Source of the DNA: Mesorhizobium sp.
Lineage (GTDB): Bacteria; Pseudomonadota; Alphaproteobacteria; Rhizobiales; Rhizobiaceae
DNA length: 64,000 nt
Direction: 5' to 3'
NCBI GenBank assembly: GCA_004020645.1
Contig: SAQL01000009.1
Location: 62,001 to 126,000 of the forward strand
The translations under genes and the position numbers were made by a program. Below, piece after piece: positions 47,023 through 55,837 of the stretch (its first letter is position 1; every line of letters starts with the position of its first letter). The notes beneath the pieces were generated by a model. The model was not told the DNA's origin. It was given only the letters and a program-made list of their open reading frames with translations, and searched no databases.

Positions 47023-48039
47023 GTGACTGAGAACGTCGTCAAGACCCTTACCGACCCGGCGTTCCTGATTGCCTTGTTGGTCGGCATCGCGGTATTTGCG
47101 ACCGTCTTCACGCTGCTGCCTGCTTTTGGCGGAAACCAGCTCAAGGCGCGCATGAAATCCGTGGCGCTGGAGCGCGACGAATTGCGCGCCAAGCAGCGTG
47201 CGCGGCTTGCCGCCGAGGCCGATCGCCGCCGCAAGGGCCTGCGCGAGGAACAGTCGATCGGCATGCGCAATATTGTCGATCGGCTGGACCTGAGGCGCGC
47301 CCTGGCCGATGAAGGCACGTTGCAGAAACTCAAGGTGGCCGGCTTTCGCGGGCAGAATCCGCTGACGCGTTTCCTTTTCTTCCGTCTGGTCCTGCCCTTT
47401 GTCGGCTTTGCCCTGGCTGCGATGTATCTGTTCGTGCTCGGGGGTTTGCCGGAGCAGCCGCCTCTCATCAAACTGTTCGTCTGTATCGTCGTGGCCTATG
47501 CCGGTTTTTACGCGCCGGTACTCTATGTCAACAACCGCGCCACCAAGCGCAAGCAGTCGATCCAGATGGCGTGGCCGGACGCGCTCGATCTGATGCTGAT
47601 CTGCGTCGAATCCGGCATGTCGGTGGAGGCGGCCTTTCGCAAGGTCGCGGACGAGATCGGCGCGCAATCGGTGGCACTTGCCGAAGAGTTCATCCTGACC
47701 AATGCCGAACTTTCCTACTTGCAGGAGCGCAAGCAGGCTTACGAAAATCTTGCAAGCCGCACCGGCCTGGAATCGGTCAAGTCGGTGTCGCAGGCGCTGG
47801 TCCAGGCCGAGCGCTACGGCACGCCGGTGGCGCACGCGCTGCGCGTGCTTGCCGGTGAAAGCCGCGACATGCGCATGAACGCCGCCGAGAAGAAGGCCGC
47901 GGCCTTGCCGCCGAAGCTCACCGTGCCGATGATTCTGTTCTTCCTGCCGGTGCTGTTCGCCATCATTCTGGGCCCCGCCGGCATCCAGGTGAGCCAGCGC
48001 GGCATCTTCGGCGACGAACCGACATCGAGCAGCCAATAG
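47023..48039 (+). CDS. tadC: Tad pilus platform protein TadC
   Basis: The 338-residue protein is the second T2SSF-domain platform protein, starting at a GTG 10 bases after tadB. It has an N-terminal helix, a charged linker, two central helices, and the F domain beginning AWPDALDLMLICVESGMSVE. It ends after a hydrophobic helix (MILFFLPVLFAIILGPA). It closes the plus-strand cpaB-tadC operon; the region after it is a large repeat. Confidence 0.93.
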   Translation: MTENVVKTLTDPAFLIALLVGIAVFATVFTLLPAFGGNQLKARMKSVALERDELRAKQRARLAAEADRRRKGLREEQSIGMRNIVDRLDLRRALADEGTLQKLKVAGFRGQNPLTRFLFFRLVLPFVGFALAAMYLFVLGGLPEQPPLIKLFVCIVVAYAGFYAPVLYVNNRATKRKQSIQMAWPDALDLMLICVESGMSVEAAFRKVADEIGAQSVALAEEFILTNAELSYLQERKQAYENLASRTGLESVKSVSQALVQAERYGTPVAHALRVLAGESRDMRMNAAEKKAAALPPKLTVPMILFFLPVLFAIILGPAGIQVSQRGIFGDEPTSSSQ

Positions 48040-48629
48040 CCAGGCGGCCTCTGCACAGGGGATTTGGTTCTTTGACTGACGAGTCGCGCTGCCAGCCGGC
48101 GCGCAGCCACATCTCTGACGCTGGGGATTAGCCACAGGCCACCATGCCTTCGTCATCCTAGGGCGGAGCAAGGAGCGAAGCGACGCGGCGCAGACCCTAG
48201 GATCCATGCCGTTACCCAAGCCGAAGAATGCAGCGGACCAGAATAAAAGCGCTCTGTAGCGATCCTTCGCGCCCCCTCTGTCCTGCCGGACATCTCCCCC
48301 ACTTGGGGGGAGATTGGCCTTCATCACTGATTTCGCCAACCACCAACCTTGCAAAAAGGACGGTGTCCGCGAAGCTGCCAATCTCCCCCCTTGTGGGGGA
48401 GATGTCCGGCAGGACAGAGGGGGGCGCCTCGCTCCGCCATCACAAGGTTCTGCACCGCAGCAGCGCTCCGAGGTAACGGCATGGATCCCAGGGTCTGCGC
48501 CGCGTCGCTTCGCTCCTTGCTTGCCCTGGGATGACGAAGTGGAGGGGTGTTTCGGCTAAGCTCCAAGGTTTGCGATTTGCCACTGACGCGAATTATCGAC
48601 ATTCGCTGCCGATCGCCGATCTGTCAAAA
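48040..48629. other. Repeat-filled intergenic region between tadC and the TadD-like gene
   Basis: These 590 bases contain no gene. Most of the stretch is taken by a 392-bp nested inverted repeat (48148-48539). The flanks (48040-48147 and 48540-48629) show nothing notable. The two neighbouring genes are convergent. Confidence 0.7.
48148..48539. repeat. Nested inverted repeats forming one 392-bp composite palindrome
   Basis: The outer arms are 48148-48216 and 48472-48539, inverted and about 94 percent identical over 68-69 bases; they carry CATCCTAGG..GGAGCAAGGAGCGAAGCGAC and GCATGGATCC. The inner arms are 48269-48318 and 48377-48427, inverted and nearly identical over 50 bases; they carry TCTGTCCTGCCGGACATCTC and CTCCCCC..GGGGGAG. 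Each arm is itself partly palindromic. The 58-base centre is unique. Elements of both kinds are, from memory, common in Mesorhizobium intergenic DNA. No transposase is present. Confidence 0.9.
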
Positions 48630-49535
48630 TCACTCTGTCGAGGTCTGTACGTCTGGCGCCGGGACGAGGCGTAGTAAGTTGGTGGCAGGCTTTGCCTTGT
48701 CCTGGTCCTTGAGCTGGCTCCAGGCGTTCTGCTGGGCGAGCATCTGGCGAAGGTAAGCCACGTTCGCCTGCGCCTGGTCGGGCGAGAGCTCCTGCGAGGC
48801 GATCTTCTCGGCCTCGTCGAAGCGGCCCTGCAGGCCGACGACCAACGCCAAGTTCTGGCGGACGCGGCTGTCGGCGTTCGGCTGCTGGGCGGCCGAGCGC
48901 ATATAGGTTTCAGCCGTGCGCAGATCACCTTCCAGCACATAGGACATGCCGAGATTTGAAAGGATCGAAGGTTCGTTCGGCTTGAGGTCAAGCGCCTTGC
49001 GGTAATTCTGGCGCGCCTCGTCTCTCTGGCCAAGCTGGTCGAGAATCGCCGCTTCCGCCGACACCAGCTTCCAGTCGGGATATTCCGGTGTCTGCGCGCG
49101 GCGCACCGCGTCGAGCGCCGGCTCGAACTGCCCATTGGCGGCTAGTGCCTTGCCATAGGCGGCGAGCACGTCGCGGTCCTTCGGCAGGGCGATCGCCAGT
49201 TTGCGCATCACGGCGAGCGATTGGTCGGCGTCGCCATCCATTTGCAGCGCCGCGGCATAATTCGTCGCGATCCGCTTGTCGTTGGGGTTCTTGGCGTAGG
49301 ACTGACCGAGCGCGATCGTCGCCTTGTGCAACTCGCCGGCCGACATGGTTTCCAAGGGTCTGCCGCTGGTGCGTCCGATCGAGCCGGTTGTCAACTTGCT
49401 GGTCCCGCAGCCTGCAACGCTTGCAGCGAGCGCTATTATGAGCGCCGTGGTGATCAGCCGCTTCCCCGTGGCGTTCGTCATGCGGTTGGTCGGCATCTGC
49501 ACCAGGGCCTCCATTCGTGTACGGGGCCATTGCAT
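48630..49535 (-). CDS. TadD-like TPR lipoprotein
   Basis: The roughly 300-residue protein has a hydrophobic signal with the lipobox SVAGC (ITTALIIALAASVAGC) and a chain of tetratricopeptide repeats from about residue 75 to 270 (for example AVMRKLAIALPKDRDVLAAY and ARQNYRKALDLKPNEPSILS). TadD-type lipoproteins help to assemble or stabilise the tad secretin. ATG 49535 is chosen for its spacing from GGAGGG. Starts at 49541, 49496 and 49481 are possible, and the last gives a signal peptide of more usual length. It is transcribed toward tadC. Confidence 0.82.
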   Translation of the reverse strand: MQWPRTRMEALVQMPTNRMTNATGKRLITTALIIALAASVAGCGTSKLTTGSIGRTSGRPLETMSAGELHKATIALGQSYAKNPNDKRIATNYAAALQMDGDADQSLAVMRKLAIALPKDRDVLAAYGKALAANGQFEPALDAVRRAQTPEYPDWKLVSAEAAILDQLGQRDEARQNYRKALDLKPNEPSILSNLGMSYVLEGDLRTAETYMRSAAQQPNADSRVRQNLALVVGLQGRFDEAEKIASQELSPDQAQANVAYLRQMLAQQNAWSQLKDQDKAKPATNLLRLVPAPDVQTSTE

Positions 49536-49619
49536 GGCCATCTTCCCTCCCGCAGAAATATTCTGTTAACCCTAACGGACAGTTAAAAAAGCGCCGACTC
49601 GGAAGCCGGAGGCCATCGA

Positions 49620-50984
49620 ATGCCAGTCGAACTCATCGAGGGGAAACTGAAGACCACGCTGCCGGTTCACCTGGTGGCGAAGGATAGACTGGATGCAGCG
49701 GGCCTTGCCTCGTCCTCGCTCGCCTGGGCCAAGGCCAACGGGTTTTCCGGTGAGGCCGGCAGGACGCTGATCCTACCCGACGAAAACGGTGCGCTTGCCG
49801 GCGCCCTGTTCGGCACGGGCGATGGCGAAGGCGCGCTTGCCATCGGTGCGCTGGCGAGAGCGTTGCCCGAAGGCGACTGGCATTTCGCCTCGGCACCCGC
49901 CGAACCGGAACTGGTTGCCGTCGCACTGGCGCTCGGCGGCTATGTCTTCACCCGCTACGGCAAAAAACCTGGCAAGGCGCTGCGTTTTTCGCTGCCGTCC
50001 GGCGCCGACGCGGCGCGTGTTCGCCGAACTGCCGATGGCGTCTTCCTGACGCGCGATCTGGTCAACACGCCGACCAGCGACATGGGACCTGACGAACTGG
50101 AGAAAGCGGTGCGGACGCTGGCCAGGACGTACAAGGCAGAAGTGTCGGTGACAAAGGGCGACGGTCTGCTCAAGAACAACTTTCCGATGATCCATGCCGT
50201 CGGCCGCGCTTCCGTCGGTGCGCCGCGGCTGATCGACATGACATGGGGACCGAAGAACGCCCCGAAGGTGACGCTGGTCGGCAAGGGCGTCTGCTTCGAC
50301 ACCGGTGGCCTCGACATCAAGCCGTCCTCGGGCATGCTCCTGATGAAGAAGGACATGGGTGGCGCGGCCAACGTATTGGGCCTCGCTTCGATGATAATGG
50401 CCGCCGGGCTGAAGGTCCGGCTGCGTGTGCTGATCCCGGCGGTCGAGAATTCGATCGCCGGCAACGCCTTCCGGCCCGGCGATGTGCTGGTGAGCCGCAA
50501 GGGCATCACCGTCGAGATCGGCAACACCGACGCCGAGGGACGGCTTGTCCTGGCGGACGCCTTGGCGCTGGCAGACGACGACGAGCCGCAGCTGCTGATC
50601 GACATGGCGACCTTGACGGGGGCTGCTCGCGTCGCGCTCGGTCCCGATCTCCCGCCTTTCTACACCGGCGATGAAGCGCTGGCGTCCGATCTGGCGGAGG
50701 CTTCCGCCGCGGTCGAGGATCCGTTATGGCGCATGCCGCTGTGGAAACCTTATGACGCAAAGCTGTTGTCGAAGATCGCCGACATCAGCAACGTCACGTC
50801 AGATGGTTTCGCCGGCTCGATCACTGCGGCGCTTTTCCTGAAGCGCTTTGTCGAGAAGACCGCCGCTTGGGTGCATTTCGACATCTTCGCCTGGAACCCG
50901 TCCGATCGTCCGTACGGTCTCGCCGGCGGCGAGGCGCAAGGCATCCGGGCACTGGAAAGGGTTATCTCGAAACGCTACGCCTGA
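49620..50984 (+). CDS. Leucyl aminopeptidase family (M17) protein
   Basis: The 454-residue protein is a cytosolic dinuclear-metal exopeptidase. The N-terminal regulatory domain (1-150) is divergent. The catalytic domain shows VTLVGKGVCFDTGGLDIKP (metal and active-site lysine), MKKDMGGAANVLG and the M17 signature NTDAEGRLVLADAL near residue 300, and ends with WVHFDIFAWNPSDRPYGLAG. It is closer to the PepB-like alphaproteobacterial subgroup than to E. coli PepA. It is followed by a MarR regulator and an NlpC/P60 peptidase in the same direction. Confidence 0.92.
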   Translation: MPVELIEGKLKTTLPVHLVAKDRLDAAGLASSSLAWAKANGFSGEAGRTLILPDENGALAGALFGTGDGEGALAIGALARALPEGDWHFASAPAEPELVAVALALGGYVFTRYGKKPGKALRFSLPSGADAARVRRTADGVFLTRDLVNTPTSDMGPDELEKAVRTLARTYKAEVSVTKGDGLLKNNFPMIHAVGRASVGAPRLIDMTWGPKNAPKVTLVGKGVCFDTGGLDIKPSSGMLLMKKDMGGAANVLGLASMIMAAGLKVRLRVLIPAVENSIAGNAFRPGDVLVSRKGITVEIGNTDAEGRLVLADALALADDDEPQLLIDMATLTGAARVALGPDLPPFYTGDEALASDLAEASAAVEDPLWRMPLWKPYDAKLLSKIADISNVTSDGFAGSITAALFLKRFVEKTAAWVHFDIFAWNPSDRPYGLAGGEAQGIRALERVISKRYA

Positions 50985-51053
50985 CTCTTGCGCTCGACAG
51001 GAAATTATCGAGACTGAAACGGAACCGAAACAATTTGCCGTCATTCTGGCAGG

Positions 51054-51404
51054 ATGTCGATTGCGATGCGCCCGAGCCAGGCCTTGCGACTGTGGCAGCA
51101 GGTGACGCTGTCGCAGGTGCGCGACGATGCGCCCGATCTCACCATGCGCCAGACGGCGATCCTGTTCACCATCTATCTCGACCCGCCGCCGCACACGGTG
51201 CGCGGGCTCGCCGCCCGGCTCAATGTCACCAAGCCGGTGATCACCCGCGCGCTCGATACGATGGGCGCGCTGAAGCTGGTATCGCGCCATCGCGACGAGC
51301 TCGACAAGCGCAACGTGCTGGTCAAGCGAACCGTAGAAGGCGCGCTCTTTGTCGAGCGCTTCGGCGATGTTATCATCGCCAGAGCCCAGGAATTGCCCAT
51401 CTAG
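51054..51404 (+). CDS. Small MarR-family regulator
   Basis: The 116-residue protein has one winged helix: LTMRQTAILFTIYLDPPPHT as the first helices, VRGLAARLNVTKPVITRALD as the recognition region, and LVSRHRDELDKRNVLVKRT as the wing. It lacks part of the long dimerisation helices of full MarR proteins. An ATG at 51066 is better spaced from GGCAGGA than the one at 51054. The stop codon (51402-51404) is the first part of a palindromic repeat. The target may be the flanking peptidase genes. Confidence 0.8.
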   Translation: MSIAMRPSQALRLWQQVTLSQVRDDAPDLTMRQTAILFTIYLDPPPHTVRGLAARLNVTKPVITRALDTMGALKLVSRHRDELDKRNVLVKRTVEGALFVERFGDVIIARAQELPI

Positions 51405-51490
51405 AGCAAGGTCCCGAACCGTAGGCCAGCGAAGCAAAAAAGTGGGAACCGGTTTTCGGAAGAGATCATGCTCCAACACCAAGATAGAGC
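51403..51490. repeat. Rhizobial-type palindromic repeat, copy 2
   Basis: The core 51438-51490 (AAAAAGTGGGAACCGGTTTTCG, then ATCATGCTC and AAGATAGAGCC) matches the repeat at 14167-14230 with only a few differences. The copy begins within the MarR stop codon and ends 12 bases before the TTG start of the NlpC/P60 gene. It therefore fills the whole space between the two genes. Confidence 0.8.
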
Positions 51491-51502
51491 CGAGTTGCCG
51501 AT

Positions 51503-52363
51503 TTGACCGCCAGGGATGCCCGCCTTCACGCCTTCCGTTCCGATCTCGCCGATGCAAGGCTGAAAGGCGAGGTCGCCGCCGATCGCTTCGTCGCCGGGCG
51601 GCCAGCGCGTATCGCCGCTTCCGTTGCCGATATCCGCAAGGCGCCGCGGCCGGATGCCGGCGTCAATACGCAGCTTCTGTTCGGCGACGACGTCCTCGTC
51701 TTCGAGGATGCCGAAGGCTGGGCCTGGATCCAGGCCGAGCGCGACGGCTATGTCGGCTATGTCGCCGACACCGTGCTGGGCGGGCGGGACCATGCGACTA
51801 CCCATGTCGTCTCCGTGCCGCGCACCTTCCTCTATCCCGGACCGGATTTGCGGCTTCCGCTGAGCGGGCAGCTCTCGATGGGATCGGCGTTGACGGTGAC
51901 CGGCGCGGCCGAAACGCGCGGCACGCACTATGCGCTGCTACCGTCCGGCGAGGCGGTCATATCGGGCCATTTGCAGCCCGTAAACAAACCGGCTGCCGAC
52001 TACGTCGCGGTCGCGGAAACCTTTCTCGGCACGCCCTATCTGTGGGGCGGCGCCTCCGGCTTCGGCATCGATTGCTCCGGTCTCGTGCAACTGGCGATGC
52101 ACATGGCCGGCAGGCAAGTGCTGCGCGATTCCGACATGCAGGCGGCGACCATCGGTGAGCCGCTCGACCCGGGGCCGAATTTCGCCGGGTTGCGGCGCGG
52201 GGACCTGGTGTTCTGGAAAGGCCATGTCGCTATCATGACCGACCCAGAGACCATGATCCATGCCAACGGCCACACCATGCTGGTCTCGCGTGAAGGGTTC
52301 AAGGAAGCCCTCGCCCGCATCGGCTATCTCTATGGCGGTCCGACAGGGTTCCGGCGGCCTTAG
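51503..52363 (+). CDS. NlpC/P60-family (C40) peptidase with SH3 domains
   Basis: The 286-residue protein has SH3-like modules in residues 35-155 (WAWIQAERDGYVGYVADTVL, and SMGSALTVTGAAETRGTHYA). A C-terminal NlpC/P60 domain follows, with the catalytic Cys in GIDCSGLVQLAMHMAG, His in WKGHVAIMTD, and a third polar residue in HANGHTM. Such enzymes cut peptide bonds in peptidoglycan stems. No signal peptide is visible, so it may act on cytosolic muropeptides, which fits the upstream aminopeptidase. The TTG start at 51503 has no strong ribosome binding site and lies directly after a repeat. Confidence 0.87.
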   Translation: MTARDARLHAFRSDLADARLKGEVAADRFVAGRPARIAASVADIRKAPRPDAGVNTQLLFGDDVLVFEDAEGWAWIQAERDGYVGYVADTVLGGRDHATTHVVSVPRTFLYPGPDLRLPLSGQLSMGSALTVTGAAETRGTHYALLPSGEAVISGHLQPVNKPAADYVAVAETFLGTPYLWGGASGFGIDCSGLVQLAMHMAGRQVLRDSDMQAATIGEPLDPGPNFAGLRRGDLVFWKGHVAIMTDPETMIHANGHTMLVSREGFKEALARIGYLYGGPTGFRRP

Positions 52364-52370
52364 GGCATCC

Positions 52371-52529
52371 TTACCTCTCCCCCTGTGGGAGAGGTCGGAT
52401 TGCCCCGATTTGTCCTTCACAATTCGGTTGGCAATCCGGGTGAGGGGTAAGTTGGCGCCAAGCTGGAACACCCCTCATCCGTCTTGGCGCTAACGCGCCA
52501 ATCCACCTTCCCCCATAAGGGGGAAGGAA
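52371..52529. repeat. Two adjacent palindromic intergenic repeats
   Basis: The first (52371-52450) has TTACCTCTCCCC at one end and GGGTGAGGGGTAA at the other, with GGATTGCC/GGCAATCC inside. The second (52469-52529) runs from ACACCCCTCATCCGTC to CCACCTTCCCCC..GGGGGAAGG, with GGCGCTAACGCGCC in the middle. Both are single copies in this window but have the form of dispersed Mesorhizobium repeats. They separate the peptidase from the helicase. Confidence 0.75.
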
Positions 52530-52595
52530 AGAAAATGATCACCTTTTGTTCCGATTGTTCTTGGCGATTGCGCGCCGCCGCGCTACCTCTGGCGG

Positions 52596-55118
52596 GTGAC
52601 AGAGCAGCCGCGTCTCGCCGAACAGAATGCCGCCGTTCACTTGCCCGAGCCATTCCTCAAATGGTTTGCGGAAAAGGGCTGGTCGCCGCGCGCGCATCAG
52701 ATCGAATTGCTGGCGATCGCCCAAGCCGGCCAATCGGTGCTGCTGATCGCGCCGACCGGTGCCGGCAAGACGCTGGCCGGGTTTCTGCCTTCACTAACCG
52801 AGCTGGCCGGCCCGCCAAGGAGAAGGCCGGGGCAGGCGCATCGCGGCATCCATACGCTCTACATCTCGCCGCTGAAGGCGCTGGCCGTCGATATCGAGCG
52901 CAATCTCGGCAAGCCGGTCGAAGAGATCGGCCTGCCTGTCACCATCGAGACGCGCACCGGCGACACGCCCGCGCACAAGCGCCAGCGCCAAAAGCTGGTG
53001 CCGCCCGACATCCTCCTGACCACGCCCGAGCAACTGGCGCTGCTGATTGCCGCACCCGACGCCAGGCGTTTCTTCGAGGATCTGCACTATGTCGTGCTCG
53101 ATGAACTGCATTCGCTGGTGACGTCGAAGCGCGGGCATCTCCTGTCGCTCGGGCTGGCCCGGCTGCGATCCTTTGTTCCCGGCTTGCAGACGATCGGCCT
53201 ATCCGCGACGGTCGCCGAGCCCGATGAATTGCGCCGCTGGCTGGTCAGCCAGAATCCACCCGGCGGTATGGCCGAATTGATCGTCGTCACCGGCGGCGCC
53301 AAGCCCGACATCTCCATTCTTGACTCGGAAGAGCGTGTTCCTTGGGCCGGACATTCGGCCCGCTACGCGACACCGGAGATCTACAGCGAGATCAAGCGAC
53401 ACAAGACGACCCTGCTGTTCGTCAACACGCGCAGCCAGGCCGAGTTGCTGTTCCAGGAATTGTGGCGGGTCAATGAGGACACCTTGCCGATCGCGCTGCA
53501 TCACGGCTCGCTCGATGTCGCCCAGCGCCGGCGCGTCGAGAAAGCCATGGGCGAGAATACCTTGCGCGCCATCGTCGCCACTTCGACACTCGATCTCGGC
53601 ATCGACTGGGGCGACGTCGATCTGGTCGTGCATGTCGGCGCGCCCAAGGGCGCGAGCCGGCTGGCGCAACGTATCGGCCGCGCCAACCATCGTATGGACG
53701 AGCCGTCAAAGGCCATCCTGATCCCGGCCAACCGCTTCGAGGTGCTGGAATGCCGGGCGGCGCTCGACGCCAATTATCTGGGCGCCCAGGACACGCCGCC
53801 GCTGGTCGATGGCGGGCTCGACGTGCTGGCGCAGCATGTTCTGGGTTGCGCTTGCGGCGCGCCATTCCTTGCCGATACCTTGTTCGAGGAAGTGCGAACA
53901 GCTGCACCCTATGCCAGCCTCGATCGGCCGACATTCGATCGCGTCATCGATTTCGTCGCCACCGGCGGCTATGCGCTGAAGAACTATGAACGCTACGCCC
54001 GTATCCGCCTGAACAAGGACGGGCTGTGGCGCGTGTCCAATCCTCGCATTGCCCAGCAATACCGGCTGAATGTCGGCACCATCATCGAGGTGCCGGCGCT
54101 CAACGTGCGTTATATCAAGGCCGGCAGCAAGGGGTCCGCGTCGCGCGGCGGCCGCGTTCTCGGCAAGATCGAGGAGGCCTTCCTCGAAACGCTGACGCAT
54201 GGCGATACCTTTATGTTCGCCGGCAAGGTGCTACGCTTCGAGGGCATCCGCGAGAATGAGTGCTTCGTCTCGAATGCGCCCGGCAACGACGCCAAGGTGC
54301 CTTATTATGGCGGCGGCAAATTCCCGCTTTCGACCTACCTCGCCGAACAGGTCCGCATCATGCTGGATGACCCGCAGCGATGGAAGAAGCTGCCGGAGCA
54401 GGTCGCCGACTGGCTGCGCTTCCAGGCCGACAAATCGGTGCTGCCGAAACGCGACGACCTGCTGATCGAGACCTTTCCGCGCGGCAACCGGCACTATCTG
54501 GTGGCCTATCCGTTCGAGGGCAGGCTGGCGCACCAGACGCTCGGCATGCTGCTCACCCGCCGGCTCGACAGGGCGGGAGCCAGGCCGCTCGGCTTCGTCG
54601 CCACCGACTATGCACTTGCCATATGGTCGCTGGCCGATATGGGCAGGATGTTCAGGGCGAAGAAACCGTCGCTGGCCGCGCTTTTCGACCAGGATATGCT
54701 GGGCGACGATCTCGAAGCCTGGCTGGCCGGCAGCTGGCTGTTGAAGCGCACTTTCCGCAATTGCGCGCTTATCTCGGGACTGATCGAAAAACGTCATCCG
54801 GGCCAGGAGAAGAGCGGCCGTCAGGTCACCGTGTCGACCGATCTCATCTACGACGTTCTGCGCAGCCATGAGCCCGATCACATCCTGCTGCAGGCGACGC
54901 GTGCCGATGCGGCCACGGGTCTGCTGGATGTCAGCAGACTTGCCGAGATGCTCTCGCGTATCCAGGGACGAATCGTGCATAAGCACCTTGAGCAGATCTC
55001 GCCGCTCGCCGTGCCGATCATGCTCGAGATCGGCAAGATGCCGGTGCATGGCGAGGCCGATGATACGCTGCTGATGGATGCGGCAACGCTGGTCGAGGAG
55101 GCCATGGGGACGAAATGA
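52596..55118 (+). CDS. Ligase-associated DEXH-box helicase (Lhr family)
   Basis: The 840-residue protein is a superfamily 2 3'-5' helicase of the Lhr-core type. It has Walker A LIAPTGAGKTLAGFLPSL (near residue 50), the DELH box in VVLDELHSLVTSKRGH and SATV. The second RecA fold carries TSTLDLGIDWGDVDLVVHVG and RLAQRIGRANHR. A C-terminal winged-helix/Lhr-specific region of about 400 residues follows. In many bacteria this helicase is encoded with an ATP-dependent ligase, a nuclease and PdeM as a DNA damage response set. Here only PdeM adjoins it. The GTG at 52596 is the best start seen. Confidence 0.92.
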   Translation: MTEQPRLAEQNAAVHLPEPFLKWFAEKGWSPRAHQIELLAIAQAGQSVLLIAPTGAGKTLAGFLPSLTELAGPPRRRPGQAHRGIHTLYISPLKALAVDIERNLGKPVEEIGLPVTIETRTGDTPAHKRQRQKLVPPDILLTTPEQLALLIAAPDARRFFEDLHYVVLDELHSLVTSKRGHLLSLGLARLRSFVPGLQTIGLSATVAEPDELRRWLVSQNPPGGMAELIVVTGGAKPDISILDSEERVPWAGHSARYATPEIYSEIKRHKTTLLFVNTRSQAELLFQELWRVNEDTLPIALHHGSLDVAQRRRVEKAMGENTLRAIVATSTLDLGIDWGDVDLVVHVGAPKGASRLAQRIGRANHRMDEPSKAILIPANRFEVLECRAALDANYLGAQDTPPLVDGGLDVLAQHVLGCACGAPFLADTLFEEVRTAAPYASLDRPTFDRVIDFVATGGYALKNYERYARIRLNKDGLWRVSNPRIAQQYRLNVGTIIEVPALNVRYIKAGSKGSASRGGRVLGKIEEAFLETLTHGDTFMFAGKVLRFEGIRENECFVSNAPGNDAKVPYYGGGKFPLSTYLAEQVRIMLDDPQRWKKLPEQVADWLRFQADKSVLPKRDDLLIETFPRGNRHYLVAYPFEGRLAHQTLGMLLTRRLDRAGARPLGFVATDYALAIWSLADMGRMFRAKKPSLAALFDQDMLGDDLEAWLAGSWLLKRTFRNCALISGLIEKRHPGQEKSGRQVTVSTDLIYDVLRSHEPDHILLQATRADAATGLLDVSRLAEMLSRIQGRIVHKHLEQISPLAVPIMLEIGKMPVHGEADDTLLMDAATLVEEAMGTK

Positions 55119-55831
55119 CGCGCGTGCTGGCCACGACTTTGCCCCTGGCGGGCGCAGACTCTATCGGCATCGCCGGCGAGCGCGCGATCTGCGATCGGCG
55201 CGGCGTGCTTTATTTTCCCGAGCTTCGGCTGCTGACTGTCTCCGACCTGCATCTGGAAAAGGGCTCGTCGCTGGCCCGGCGCGGTACGTTGATCCCGCCC
55301 TATGATACGGGTGCGACATTGCTCCGGCTGCAGGCGGTGATCGCCGACTACCAGCCTGCGATCGTCATCAGCCTGGGCGACAGCTTTCATGATGGTGGCG
55401 GCGCGGCGCGCATGCACTCAAGCTTTCGCGAACGGCTGGAGGCACTGATGGCCGGTCGCGACTGGTTCTGGGTTGCTGGCAATCATGACCCCGATGCACC
55501 GGCCGACCTGCCTGGTGAGACGGTGCGCGAGCTGGCCATCGGCGCTCTGGTATTCCGGCATGAGCCTTCGGCAGTGAGAGTGGAAGGCGAAATATCAGGC
55601 CATCTGCACCCTTGCGCCCGCATCGTGCAGCAAGGCCGCTCGGTGCGGCGGCGCTGCTTTGCCGGTGACGGCGGCCGCATGATCATGCCAGCTTTCGGCG
55701 CCTATACTGGCTCGCTTAATGTGCTCGACCGCGCCTATGCCGGGCTGTTCCGCCGCGAAACGCTGATGGCCTATATGCTCGGCGCTGAGCGCATCTTCGC
55801 GATTTCCCGCTCGATGCTCAGGCCGGGCTGA
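55115..55831 (+). CDS. pdeM: Ligase-associated metallophosphoesterase PdeM
   Basis: The 238-residue calcineurin-type phosphoesterase has all the expected metal motifs: TVSDLHLEKG (near residue 43), SLGDSFHDG, WVAGNHDPD and GEISGHLHP. Its ATG overlaps the helicase stop (ATGA), so the two proteins are made together. TIGR04123-type PdeM proteins accompany Lhr-type helicases and are proposed to be DNA endonucleases or phosphatases in repair. Confidence 0.9.
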   Translation: MTRVLATTLPLAGADSIGIAGERAICDRRGVLYFPELRLLTVSDLHLEKGSSLARRGTLIPPYDTGATLLRLQAVIADYQPAIVISLGDSFHDGGGAARMHSSFRERLEALMAGRDWFWVAGNHDPDAPADLPGETVRELAIGALVFRHEPSAVRVEGEISGHLHPCARIVQQGRSVRRRCFAGDGGRMIMPAFGAYTGSLNVLDRAYAGLFRRETLMAYMLGAERIFAISRSMLRPG

Positions 55832-55837
55832 GCTGCT

